Part shown: one piece after another, positions 23,863 to 33,946 of the stretch
Position numbering within the stretch: the first letter of the stretch is position 1
Layout: the number at the start of each line of letters is the position of its first letter
Source of the DNA: Reticulitermes speratus
Lineage: Eukaryota; Arthropoda; Insecta; Blattodea; Rhinotermitidae
Length of the DNA: 64,000 nt
Assembly (NCBI GenBank): GCA_021186555.1
Contig: JAJKFL010000042.1
Coordinates: 12,144,781 to 12,208,780 of the forward strand
Direction: 5' to 3'
Notes under the pieces: generated by a model
Told to the model about the DNA's origin: nothing
The model's input: the letters and a program-made list of their open reading frames with translations, nothing else
Databases searched by the model: none
Program-made: the position numbers and the translations under genes

Positions 23863-25139
23863 ATTTTTTCATTCCTGTTGCTTTTTTCTTTCGTTATTTC
23901 GGTGTATTGTTACTTAGCATTTTGGGTGGGTAAATGTGTTCATTGTTATTTGAGTTTCCGGGAATTAATTTTCGTAATAATCATCGCGTCATTATTTTTA
24001 TTAACGCTATTTCTTATTGCTGCTAAGCATGCCTTTCGGAACTTAATACGCGTAATTTAAAATTTCTATTCGTAACGTGCGATAAAATTACAAATAAGCT
24101 TATATTAACGCTTGGTTTTAAATTGGAATTATGTCGTGTAATCAAAATACCAGCTAGCCAGTGAATGACACTGTAATTACAAATAAAGTACAGTGTGACG
24201 GTAAATGAAAGTGGCTTTCATGGTTTCGGTGGCAGGGAGCAGTGCTTGTTAATAATAATAAAAAAGAACAATGCTGTGTCTAAAACTTATAAATCTCGTT
24301 ATCGATTCTCGACAGAACAGCCAACAATATTTATTTCTCAGATTTTAGGGAACATGAGAAATCTATGGAAAAATAGTGCGACGGTGAAGAATATAAAGCC
24401 AGGAAGATACAAAGTCTTTTGCATTATTGACATTACAGCTGCACGGTGTTGGTGGTGGTGGTGGGAAATATTAATTTTATCGTCTTGCGAGGACGTGATG
24501 TCATGTGATTTGGTAGTTACGTTCAGGCAGGACATTTAGAAAATATTTTATTCGTAACATCTACCAAGGCACAAGGTTTAACGGGCTGAAATGGTGACTT
24601 TTTTTTTACAGAAGACAGAAGCATTAAAGCAAGTATTTTCTGAGTCTGTTGCATTGTGTAAGCCACAGATATTCTGAACCAGAAAAAATATATCTTCCTA
24701 AAGGAGAAACTGAAATCAAAACAAACATGTCCTTTATATAATTTATAACATTTTAATTTAGTTTGAAGTAAATAGTATAAATGATATCTATCCAATGCCC
24801 GCACATATGCTAATTGTGTCTATAAATTCCTAGTTGAAAAATTATTGGTAAAAAATTGGTCAAGAAATTCTCCAGGTTTTACGGAAGAGAAACTTACATT
24901 ATATTGCTTACGAAGCCAGTGGCCACTGTCCCGAACTATATTAATAACATCCAAAAAATCCCACCCTGCTTTCTAATGTCTGTATTAATACTAACCTCCA
25001 GATTACGAGGGTAAGCAAGCTTGCTTTTCGCTACAAGACCTTTGACCAAAATATCAATTCTTTATGCATATATCACCTACTCTAAACATGCTCCATTTCT
25101 ACGCATTTCATGACCTATTCTATGATTTTTTCACATCAC
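23863..25139. other. No gene seen
   Basis: AT-rich. A 114-codon plus-strand frame at 24195-24539, with a short Trp run from a TGG repeat, has no recognisable domain. Confidence 0.5.
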
Positions 25140-25362
25140 CAATGTTTTACGACTCTTTTCCTCCAGTGTAATAAAATCTTCTGGGGCTAATATCAGCATC
25201 AGTTTGTTTAAATCAGCCGACGTTTCAGAGCCCCACTCTGTCTTTATCATCAGTTCTAAAAATTGAGTCGTTCTCTGAAACGTCGCTTATATGAAGCGGC
25301 TCTCAGCCAGAGAGGATTTTAGTGTACTGAGTGGCCGAGAAAGCTTCCAAGGCATAAAAGGT
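25140..25362. mobile_element. Fold-back element FB9 of the hammerhead-box class
   Basis: The minus strand carries CTGATGA (25247-25253), T, AGAG/CTCT stem II, GAAAC and GTCGGC (25214-25225). This resembles the 17.6 kb copy, but the GTA site is altered. A CCCCAGAAGA box lies further left on that strand. The right arm on the plus strand repeats CTCTGAAACGTCGC at about 25271-25284 and a decayed tail to 25362. Confidence 0.5.
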
Positions 25363-25587
25363 TTCCCGTGTAATTTTCTTCAGTCCCCTAATATTTTCTC
25401 CTAATGATCTTTACGTTTCTAAATTCATCACACAGAAAACTAAATGTGCCTAAGAACCTTGTTAAACCCAGTAAAAATGAATAATTTTATGTGTCGTCTA
25501 AATTTGATACATTTTTATAAACATGATATTTTGTATCACCCTGTGGATAATATTTCCTAATGAGTGATTTGTAGACATTTTGACAAT

Positions 25588-25869
25588 ATGCTGTATAATG
25601 TGGGCCGGGATAGCGTAGTCAGTATAGCGACTCACACCGAGTGGACGGTCCGGGGATCGAATCTCGGTGGGGGGCGAGAATTTTGCGCGCGTCCAGACCG
25701 GCCCTGGACCCACCCATGCTTCTGTACAATGGGTACCGGGTCTCTTTCCCGGGGGTAAAGCGACCCCACATAGAGCCGAGGTTAAAAAAAAAGTAGAGCT
25801 ATATTACTCCACCTCTTGGCTTTCATGGACTGTTCTAGGGTGAAATTTACCTTTTAAATGCTGTATAAT
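25588..25869 (+). repeat. SINE-A, full-length with 12-bp target duplication
   Basis: ATGCTGTATAAT at 25588-25599 recurs at 25858-25869, fixing a ~257-bp SINE. The head is tRNA-like: GCGTAGTCAGTATAGCG (A-box region) and GGGGATCGAATCTC (B box, about 25652-25665). The body contains CCGGGGGTAAAGCGACC, then an A-run, and the end reads GTGAAATTTACCTTTT. It would be transcribed by RNA polymerase III and copied by a partner LINE. This is the reference copy for SINE-A here. Confidence 0.9.
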
Positions 25870-27865
25870 AAATTATTTTTATTTAATCCGAAATTCTTGT
25901 CAAAGGGCTTAACCACAGTCCTCCTGTTATCTTTATATATTTCTTCAAAATAGAGAGTTAAGAACCACATAGAGTGGTTGAAACTTGTACTGGTCAATGC
26001 AACTGATAATGTGGCAGGTTTTAAGCGTGACCACATTTTAAATGTCAACAGTTTAGGAGCTGTCTTTAAACTAAGATTACATAAGAATTTCATAAAAGTA
26101 TCAGATATAAAACGAAGAGTCACCCTGTACTTAGCAAACAGCTGCTCCTGTGGGATGCTCCCCTGTACCCAACAGATGTATCCACATCCGTTCCGGACCT
26201 AGGCCACGTGGCTAGCGACATAATTTAAACGGCTCTCATTCTGTCACCAAAAATAGTTATAACAACTCACCATAACAACAGAAAACTCCTTAAAGGCGAT
26301 GTTGAACTAAATACTGCATTGCGATTCAACAAGGTAATGCAAAACTTCAACATGTAAACGCTAGATTGGAGTTCTTGCAGGCTGGCTCTCTAAGTAACGC
26401 GAAACACCCTCCAAGGACTTCTCCCGACCTTGTTGCCTGCGTCCTCCTCCCTCCCCGAGTGGTAAATACGAGCTTGAGAGTTTGCAGATGAGTGCATCTC
26501 AGCCAGTGTTCAGAGCAACTTCGGTTCGGAATTTTATTTATTCTGGACAGCAAATTCTAATCACACTAATTATAAACCTGTATCTGGGAGTGTAATAATT
26601 TTCCAGGTGCAAGTTATTTTTTCCCTTTCCTTTCTAAGGCAGATAGTTTAACGTAACTAATACAGTTTTTCTAAAAAGAGAATTAACTGCATTTGTCTAA
26701 CAAAGTCCTTCCAGAAATCATTAAAATCTGGTCAATTATATCCCCACGTCTTAAAAAAGTCGAATTTTTATTATTGTGTTTACGACATTCCACCTCTATT
26801 CTCCCTACTGATTCAAACAAATATAGATTACGTCCCTAATCACAGTACTTCCTTTAACATCCAGCTGAATGTTATCATCTCATATATTCCTAGGACTGCT
26901 AACTGGCCCCTTGCCTTTAGTTTTTCCGAAAATTCTGTATGCATTCTTCATTACCCATATGCCTGTTATGTGTCAAGCTCATGGTAGACTTACTGGCTGT
27001 GATCATTCTAATGGAGAGGATCAATATATAAATCAGTTAAAATGAAATATGTCTGACGGCAGAGAAAGAATAATTTTTAAATCCACTCCGAATTTTCTTA
27101 TACGGAAATGCAGGCGCATTGAGACGATGGTGGCGGAAGAATACTGCTGTGTGATAACACAGGTGACGGGGCGGTCATGCTGCGGCCAATCAGGTTCCAG
27201 TGTGTTGTAATTTGTACCTCAGCTGGACTCCCTATTATGCGTAATTGACCGTAAGCACAATCAGTTCCGACTTGCGAAAAATTCGACTGACGCTAGAACG
27301 TGCGGCTCGTGATCATTGTGTAAGTAGGAGAGTGGCTGTATAAGGATTGCTTCCTTCTTGAATATTATGCCTTGTAAATAGGTAGATAGGTACCAATTTA
27401 AAGGTTATCTTTCCCCAGCATAAATCAATGTAAATATAATTGTTCTACAATATCAAATCAATCTTGAAATATTTGCATAAAACAATGTACTTTTTATTCC
27501 ACATAAAATGCGGAAACAATCTAAGGGTAGTGAACTAACAAGAGAGATAAGGTACATATCACGTAACAGGGGGGCGCGTTCGCGTAAATATTGTTGCGGT
27601 AGAAAAACAATGATTATAAAATATAACGAGTGTGTGTCTGTGTCCTTGCCTTTGTCATCCGGCGTGAAAATAGCATTTGTATGCGTCGTGTTACGTCAGC
27701 TGTGGTCTGTCCGGCTCTACCATATTTTTCCACATTATCTCAGAAAAGGCACGATTTTCGGGAAAATATATTGGAACATAAAATTTTTTTGATTTTCTCT
27801 ACAAATATTATCTGAAACATTTCTCATTCTAAGAAGAATACAGCCAGGTACTAATATAAAAGTAC
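25870..27865. other. No gene seen; one GC-richer patch
   Basis: Mostly AT-rich. A patch at about 27110-27350 is less AT-rich and holds GGCCAATCAGG (CCAAT box at 27186-27190) and a GTATAAGG 150 bases downstream, without an ORF that would support a promoter. Frames at 25978-26202, 26347-26553 and 27508-27792 are unrecognised. Confidence 0.45.
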
Positions 27866-28095
27866 TAGGTCTTCATGTAATGTACCCGTTATTTTTGTCA
27901 GATTTTAATTAAACTTGAATTTTCTCGGCAGATTTTGAAAAAAAAATATTCAAGTACCAAATTTCATGAAAATCCGTCCATTGAGTGCCGAGTTTTTTTA
28001 TGCTGACGAACAGTTGGACGGACGGACACACAGATATGACGAAGCTAATAGTCGTTTTTCGAAATTTTGCAAAGGCGCCTAACAACTGTATAAAA
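27866..28095 (+). repeat. Dispersed repeat Q, copy 1
   Basis: Aligns with copies at 47.97 kb (+) and 41.3 kb (-). Shared parts: GGTCTTCATGTAA, TTTTTGTCAGATTTTAA, a CATGAAAATCCG-type stretch, GGACGGACGGACA and GACGAAG, ending AAAGGCGCCTAA. No ORF or terminal repeat is seen and its class is unknown. Confidence 0.65.
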
Positions 28096-28535
28096 GGCAT
28101 GATCGCTGCTACTGCAAATTCAGTGCTACAGTCATTATCTTGGGAGGAACAATCGCTGTCCCACCCTGCTCAATATCGTTCCGAATTGATTAATGGATTC
28201 CCGCTTGATGCGGCATGAAATTTCACATACAGACCTCGCACGTTATATTTATTGTTCATCCTGCAATAAATTATGCATGGGGCCAGCAGAGTGTTAATAA
28301 AGCACGCACGACAGGTTGGTGTGTGCTCAGCAGCCCACTGTATTGATGGTCACAAACTTCAGCCCGTTGTGTATCAATAGAAGCAGGCTGATATAAGGCA
28401 GTGTTAATTTGGGTCGTTCATTTCACATTTTGGCAATGACAAACATCGTTACTTGTTTGCAAAGCTAAAATTATCATTTCTTCCGCTGATGAATATTTAT
28501 GGGAAGAGTTTCAGAAAGATGAATTTAACAACGAA
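28096..28535. other. No gene seen
   Basis: Moderate-GC sequence without a recognised family. Confidence 0.45.
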
Positions 28536-28765
28536 TGAGATTTGTGGTTCTTACGGCTGTGAACTTCAATACTACAGTTCTTTGCGATGTAACAGTATGT
28601 AGTCTGACAAGTAGGCACTAAAGTTTCCGAGGAACCTACTGCCTCCATCTTCAGGGTAAAATCATTTACTTTAAAGACCAAAGGATTGATCTGAGGAGAG
28701 AATTAAGTAGTCCTCCAGAACCTTTGTACCTATATACAGGGTACACGGCGTCATGTTGCCTAATA
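28536..28765. mobile_element. Fold-back element FB5 of the hammerhead-box class
   Basis: The left end (28536-28605) is the leader plus box on the plus strand (TTCTTTGCGATGTAACAGTA). The minus-strand hammerhead is at 28616-28654: CTGAAGA, T, GAGG/CCTC stem II, GGAAAC, TTTA, GTG. The last base of the cleavage triplet is G where A, C or U is needed, and one G is inserted before GAAAC. The right box lies at 28742-28762 (ACACGGCGTCATGTTGCC). Confidence 0.6.
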
Positions 28766-28909
28766 CCGTAACAATAGTAGTAAATCTGATCAGGTACGTT
28801 GACTTTTATGTGCATAGTAGTATCCCCTTTTTAAATATTTAACGTTATGAAGGCGGTAAATATTTATAATATGAGCTTCTGGCGTAAGACGCCGTGTAGC
28901 TTAGTGGAC

Positions 28910-28929
28910 ATATATATATATATATATAC
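28910..28929. repeat. (TA)n microsatellite
   Basis: About ten TA units, just downstream of a lone box copy at about 28872-28897 (GACGCCGTGTAG). Confidence 0.9.
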
Positions 28930-28971
28930 AATTATGATAAGTCTCTCTGAACTTTTATAGGTGTACTAACC

Positions 28972-29192
28972 ATGATTTCAGGCTTCCGCCGCGATGTTGA
29001 TGAAATCTGCGGTCTTCTGGGGATATTACGCGGCGTCGTGTGGTAATTGTTTACCGACGTTTCGGGACAACGTTTCGGTCCCATCATCGGACTCTTGACC
29101 TGTGATGATGGGACCGATACGTTGTCCCGAAACGTCGGTAAACAATTACCACAAGACTCCTCGTAACACCCCAGAAGACCGCAGATTTTGTA
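28972..29192. mobile_element. Fold-back element FB6, hammerhead in each arm
   Basis: It starts with the same leader as the 21.5 kb element. The inverted arms are about 29007-29092 and 29104-29191. Each arm is box, GGTAATTGTTTACC-type linker, then a hammerhead. The minus-strand motif (29052-29090) has CCGATGA instead of CTGATGA. The plus-strand motif (29100-29140) has a two-base insert in the core (CTGTGATGA). Both keep GGGAC/GTCCC stem II and GAAACGTCGGTA, a correct stem III and cleavage triplet. Confidence 0.75.
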
Positions 29193-30120
29193 GCTGTAGT
29201 TATTGACAAAACCACATTCTGTCACATCCCAGACGGCCGTCTTCGAAAAATTTCTTTTAATATTAATAAAACAACACTTCACTCTCTTTTAATTTTCGCG
29301 AAGTCCAGGCCATAATGCAGCCTCGAATAATCTAAATTTCTTAAGTAAAATAATTCGATACTTTTTAACAGTCAAATAACAAAGTTTATTATAAAATAAG
29401 ACCGTAAATGGCATCCATTCCAATCCACGGAAGAACGAGGAGCCCGGGGAACATTATCCTAACATATATAATTTTATAAAAAGCAGTGAACACGGAATTC
29501 ATTCTATAGAGCCATTCTACGAAAGATTTGTTGATATAGTACAACACCTTCAGGGTGCATATAAGAACACTCACCAAAGTGCTACAAAACTTTCTGGGTT
29601 TCCGAAAAGAAGGAATTTAACGCGCTCTCCGAGAAATTCTTGAAGCATTTGGAATTTTCGAAATAGAAGTTACTGTTGAAAATTACTCTCTCTCTCTCTC
29701 TTTTATCTATAAAGTCCTATACACAATTTAACTTGCTGGCAGTCTTGAAGAGATATCAGCAATTTATCTGTAGGGCTGAATGTTTGAAAAATGAAATAAA
29801 TTATACTAACGAAAAGACTTAGCAAAGTGTTCTTTGGCAGGTGTTTAAGTCTATACTTTGTCACGTTTATGTCCCGCTGTGAATATGCAGCACGAAACAC
29901 ACCTAAACCTCTGAATCCCCTAAAACAGCGTGGAACGTCTTCAGTTTGCTAATGGAGGAACGGCCTCCAGATATGTAGGATAGCTGTAAATATATTTCAT
30001 AAGAAGTCGCGAGCAGCCTACTAGTGGTGGTCCTCCAGCTTGAAGTTTGGACGAGGTGCTAACAAATCCTTACAGTAAAAACGTGCGATGGTAAAAAACA
30101 TTTCGAAAGATCGCGAGCTT
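29193..30120. other. No gene seen
   Basis: Contains the TC microsatellite at 29686-29702. No recognisable ORF. Confidence 0.5.
29686..29702. repeat. (CT)n microsatellite
   Basis: Eight CT units followed by a T-run. Confidence 0.9.
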
Positions 30121-30352
30121 TTAACCATTTAATATTAAATTAATCTCAATTATATTTAATGACCTTTTCTACCGCGCAGTAGACACACTCCGCCTCGGTT
30201 ATAAAAACCAATAAGTTAATTCTGTTTAGGAAATAATTGCTGTTTTTTCTGAGATCCATATACAACACATAAATGACTCCGTGGGCGAAATGCAGAATTC
30301 ATAGATAATCAACTTTTCAGTATTAAGGCAGACAATACCCTTTAAATGGTTA
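30121..30352. mobile_element. MITE-P copy 1 (TTAA-flanked, CC/GG ends)
   Basis: Begins TTAACCATTTAA and ends TTTAAATGGTTA, an inverted terminal pair. The interior shares ACCGCGCAGTAGACACAC, TTATAAAAACCAA and TTCTGAGATCCATA with four other copies in the window. About 232 bp and non-coding. TTAA next to CC...GG ends is the piggyBac signature, so a piggyBac-type transposase is the likely mover (inference). Confidence 0.7.
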
Positions 30353-31207
30353 CCAAACTATCAAACTGTTACTTCGAGCAAATTTACTGATGCGGCAAGG
30401 TTTCTAATTCTATGTGCGCATTTCTTTATCATTTTTCATTTCTACAGAGAAATAAACACGTTATTACATCGCATTATACCACAATCCCCTTCCACAAGCT
30501 TTCGTACTTACCCAAATCATGACTGAGTAATTTTTATGTTTTTCAATGCTATATAGAAAAGTTACTGGCAGCATTATTAAATGAACCATAAAAAAGTCAA
30601 CACATTTAATAACTAAAGAACCAACACTGTAGCAGATAAATCTGAATGGCCTTACAACTGTTATAGAAATTCAAATGAACATCATCCAGAGGTATTTAAA
30701 CCCACTTTTCCATAACATATTACTGATATACTTCAATTTACTTCTCGGTCTTCCAGCATGATTTTTTGACGTTTCGAAACTAAACTTTTTACGTATTTCT
30801 CGCCTCTCCTATAGTCTGCTGTCCTTAATCTCAATGGTGTTACTCTTCTACATCTCACATTCTTAACAATGAAACGTGAGTCGTATAGATCATAACATTC
30901 TTTGTTGTGTAACAGCAAATTACACACTACTTTGTCGTACATATCCAAATATTTTGCTCAGGGTTTATAATACGTACTGTTCCAGCGGACCAAGAAAATA
31001 CATAACACATTTAAAAATCAATTGCTAAAATTATTGTTTTTGTATGTTCTGATGTTCGGAATTCTAACGAGCAAAATGAAAGACAATAATAATCTTTAAA
31101 GTAATACAGATATGTTTAATTACAGTCAAAGATTTGAGTGTCTGTCTACAGCATTTGTGATTAATTATGTGTGTGCTGGATTTAGACGTAGATCGTTTAT
31201 AGCAGTT
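30353..31207. other. No gene seen
   Basis: AT-rich. A 71-codon minus-strand frame at 30733-30948 is Arg-rich but unrecognised. Confidence 0.45.
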
Positions 31208-31503
31208 AAAGGGCCTGGATACCGTATCCGTTATAGCAAATTGCTACATGCTAGACGATCCAAGGTTCGAACCCTCGTGTGGGCAAGTGGTTTCTCCTTG
31301 TCCATACCTGGCCAGATCTGTTTTGGTGCCAGTCAGCCTTCTGTAAAATGGGCGTTGGCAATCTTTCCAAGGGTGTAAATCGGACAAGTCATAGCCTTGA
31401 CCACTCTGTACGTTCTAGCGTCGATACTAAGGATGAGTCAAGCTGTACCTCTATTCCCCCTATGCGCCTTCTTGGTACGTTATAGGATAAACTTTACCTT
31501 TAG
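31208..31503 (+). repeat. SINE-A related copy
   Basis: tRNA-like head with B box AAGGTTCGAACCCTCG (about 31262-31277), a body around TGGGCGTTGGCAATC, and a 3' end sharing CTGTACCTCTATTCCCCC and the final ...ACTTTACCTTTAG with other SINE-A copies. The middle differs from the 25.6 kb copy, so it may be a subfamily. Confidence 0.7.
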
Positions 31504-31544
31504 TAGTTAGGAACAGGATCGGAGTATGGCATCACTAAGGACAG

Positions 31545-31851
31545 TGAGAGAGTTTTTTTTTTTTGCGTGGTGAAGGGCCAAGCAGCAGATGCTACGGACG
31601 CACCGCAGCCTTAAGACTTGTTGTGCAACCCCTGTGATAAAGATGAGCAGTTTTTTTTTACCAAGTTTTACAATTAATTGAGCACCAGTGGAATGAAATT
31701 GACAGGGGAAAACCGACAACTCGGAGAAAAACCTGTCCCAGTGCCACTTTGTCCACCACAAACCTCACATGGACTGATTCGGGATCGAACCCGGGCCTCC
31801 GCGGTGAGAGGCCGGTGACTAACCTCCTGAGCCATGGCACGGCCGAGAGAG
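31545..31851 (-). repeat. SINE-B copy with poly(A) and short target duplication
   Basis: On the minus strand it starts GGCCGTGCCATGGCTCAGG, with B box GGGTTCGATCCC (about 31783-31794), and ends in an A-run (T-run at 31553-31564 on the plus strand). GAGAGAG sits on both sides (31546-31552 and 31845-31851), probably the target duplication. The distal part, with ACGGACGCACCGCAGCC, is shared with the 44.3 kb copy. Confidence 0.8.
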
Positions 31852-32499
31852 TTACGGTGGTCGTGACATATGTCGAAAAACGCTACATATAATATGCTCA
31901 TTTGGTGACATGGATTCGTGGCATTACTCAGTGGCTGTAATGTACAAAGTGTCCTTTTTACCTTTCCCCAAAGGACGGCAAAGCTTACGGGATATTCCAA
32001 TGCAGCCTTGCTAAGTGATAAAACCGTTGTTACCAAGGTCATGTTACAAGGAACACACTGTAACAGTGAGTCTGTAGGTTTGTCTGTGTGAACTGTAGTT
32101 GAGACTTGAAATACCAAATATTTCTCTTAAAACTTTAAAGGTGTTTCGCCAGTTAAATATGAAAGTGACGCAAATAGTTCTCTGTGTTGACAAAGCTTAC
32201 GTATGTCACAGGCATTCCTTTATACGAGACAACCATGAAGGTGTGCTCGGATGGTTCAATGACTCCTTTTGCTGCTGACGTGACCCAAATTACAGTTGTT
32301 ACATGAGGAAATAAGTCTATCGAAATATTAATATTAAATGAGGTACTGACATATTCCAAGTAATTTATTCATGAGAGAAAAATATGTAACTCAAACATAT
32401 TGGATTACAGCAACTGTAATAAAATCTTTATTCCCTAAAAGGTATTATTCTGTTGATGAAATTCCGGCCGAGCAGATAACGCATTTATGTATAGTAGTG
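31852..32499. other. No gene seen
   Basis: AT-rich; no recognised family. Confidence 0.45.
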
Positions 32500-32702
32500 T
32501 TATGAAACACGTGATTGAAGGAAAGTTAGAGGGAAGAATAGAAATGATGGGAAGACGAGGAAGAAGGCGTAAGCAGCTACTGGATGACCTTAAGGAAAAG
32601 AGAGGATACTGGAAATTGAAAGAGGAAGCACTAGATCGCAACCTTTGGAGAATTCGCCTTGGAAGAGGCTACGGACCTGTCATAAGACTACAGAATGAAT
32701 GA
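32500..32702 (+). pseudogene. LINE-1: 5'-truncated 3' end of a non-LTR retrotransposon ORF
   Basis: Open frame for about 67 codons matching the end of a reverse-transcriptase polyprotein. A basic stretch (GRRGRRRKQLLDDLKEK) is followed by GYWKLKEEALDRNLW and GRGYGPV, then a stop at 32700-32702. The same tail occurs at 33.5-33.9 kb (-) and 52.9-53.2 kb (+). This is the best-kept of the three, but only the last part of the ORF remains, so it is a dead insertion. I remember this tail as very common in cockroach genomes; that is memory, not a search. Confidence 0.7.
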
Positions 32703-33239
32703 GTGTTATGATCAACGAGGAAGGAAATATTCCCAGCCAGAAATGTTGTAAAAACCCAGGTCCCCTCTTCCAAAATATATTCAAAAATTAGCTCTAATAT
32801 CTTGGATAAATATAATTCTTACGTTATACAACAATTGCACTAATGTAAACACATCCTGCTCTCATGACATGAAGTACAAGAAGTTAAAAATAAGGGAAAT
32901 TTAATTATTGAATTTTCATAATGCACAGGTTAAACGTAATAGGAACGTTTATAATTTTCGTGATACTTTAGATTTAAAAATGGGGTAATTATTGGCCCGG
33001 GAATTATTTACACATTACAAAAATTTTTATTAATATTTGCTGAGTGATAACATCTTAAGCAAATCCACACATCGAAATACTTGAAATAAATTTTTGAGCT
33101 CAAATTCCCCTGTAATACAAAAATCTTACTATGGGAAATAATTTAAAAAAAAACTGTCAAAATGGCATGTATAATCAGGAGGAGTAAAGAACGCCATGAA
33201 GATTTTATCTTAATTTTTTATAAAGATTCAGATTCTACT
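32703..33239. other. No gene seen
   Basis: AT-rich; presumably old flank of the LINE-1 insertion. Confidence 0.45.
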
Positions 33240-33445
33240 CTCCCTCCAAAATAATCAGACCTCTTCTGGGACCCATCTAGCCTCCTATTCAGTGGGTACT
33301 GGGGTTCTTTCCCAGGGGTAAAGCGGCAGGGGCGTGAAGGCAACCACTCACCTCAATCTAGTGCCTGATGTTAAGAATGAGGGAAGATGTACATGTATTC
33401 CTCCTATATTCCTTCATGGCGTGGACAGAGACAAATTCACCTTCT
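33240..33445 (+). repeat. SINE-A copy, headless
   Basis: Matches the SINE-A body (CTGGGACCCATCTAGCCTCC, GGTACTGGGGTTCTTTCCC, GGGGTAAAGCGGC) and its 3' end (TTCATGGCGTGGACAGAGAC). The tRNA-like head is absent. Confidence 0.75.
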
Positions 33446-33504
33446 GCTGTACCCTTGCAAGTACCACAGTTAGCAAGACTTTTCGGTGAATGTTGTCATT
33501 TATA

Positions 33505-33870
33505 ATGTAGTCTGTCTTGCGACAGGTCCACAGCCTCTTCCAAAGCCAGTTCTCAGCAGAGTGCGATCTAGTGCTTCCTCTTCAATTTCCAGTATCCTCT
33601 CATTTCCATAAGATCATTCAATAGCTGCTTACTTCTTCTTCCTCTTCTTTTCTTCCCTTCTATCTTTCCTTTAATAACGTGCTTTAGAAGGCAGTTCCCG
33701 CTCATGATGTGGCCAATCCAGTTAGCTTTCTTTAGTTTTAATATGTGTAAGACATCTCTTTCCTCCTTGACTCTATGTAGTACTTCATTTTTCACACGAT
33801 CAGTCCAACTGATTTTCACCATCCTTTTCAAGCACCAAATTTCAAAATTTTGAATCAATAAGTAGACCAA
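33505..33870 (-). pseudogene. LINE-1: 3' end of a non-LTR retrotransposon ORF, frameshifted
   Basis: The longest LINE-1 piece. The minus-strand frame from 33870 reads IWCLKRMVKISWTDRVKNE, then KANWIGHI and LLNDLMEMRGYWKLK, and stops at 33568. A one-base loss in an A-run shifts the frame; the next frame continues EEALDRTLLRT and GRGCGPVARQT to a stop at about 33505. This is the zinc-knuckle-free C-terminal part that follows the reverse transcriptase in this kind of element. It is dead: truncated at the 5' side and frameshifted. A hammerhead-like motif abuts its 5' truncation point at 33.9 kb. Confidence 0.7.
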
Positions 33871-33904
33871 ATATAGAATGAAATTACCAAAAGTTTACTT
33901 TCTT

Positions 33905-33946
33905 ACACCTGATGAAGGAAAGAGACTCTGCTGTCGAAGCGTGGTG
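33905..33946 (+). ncRNA. Hammerhead-like motif, divergent class
   Basis: CTGATGA core (33909-33915), then a stem II region with little pairing, GAAGC (33936-33940) and GTGGTG. The downstream CGATGGATAATGTCC resembles the flank of the 23.8 kb motif. GAAAC is GAAGC and the triplet ends in G, so cleavage is unlikely. Confidence 0.35.
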
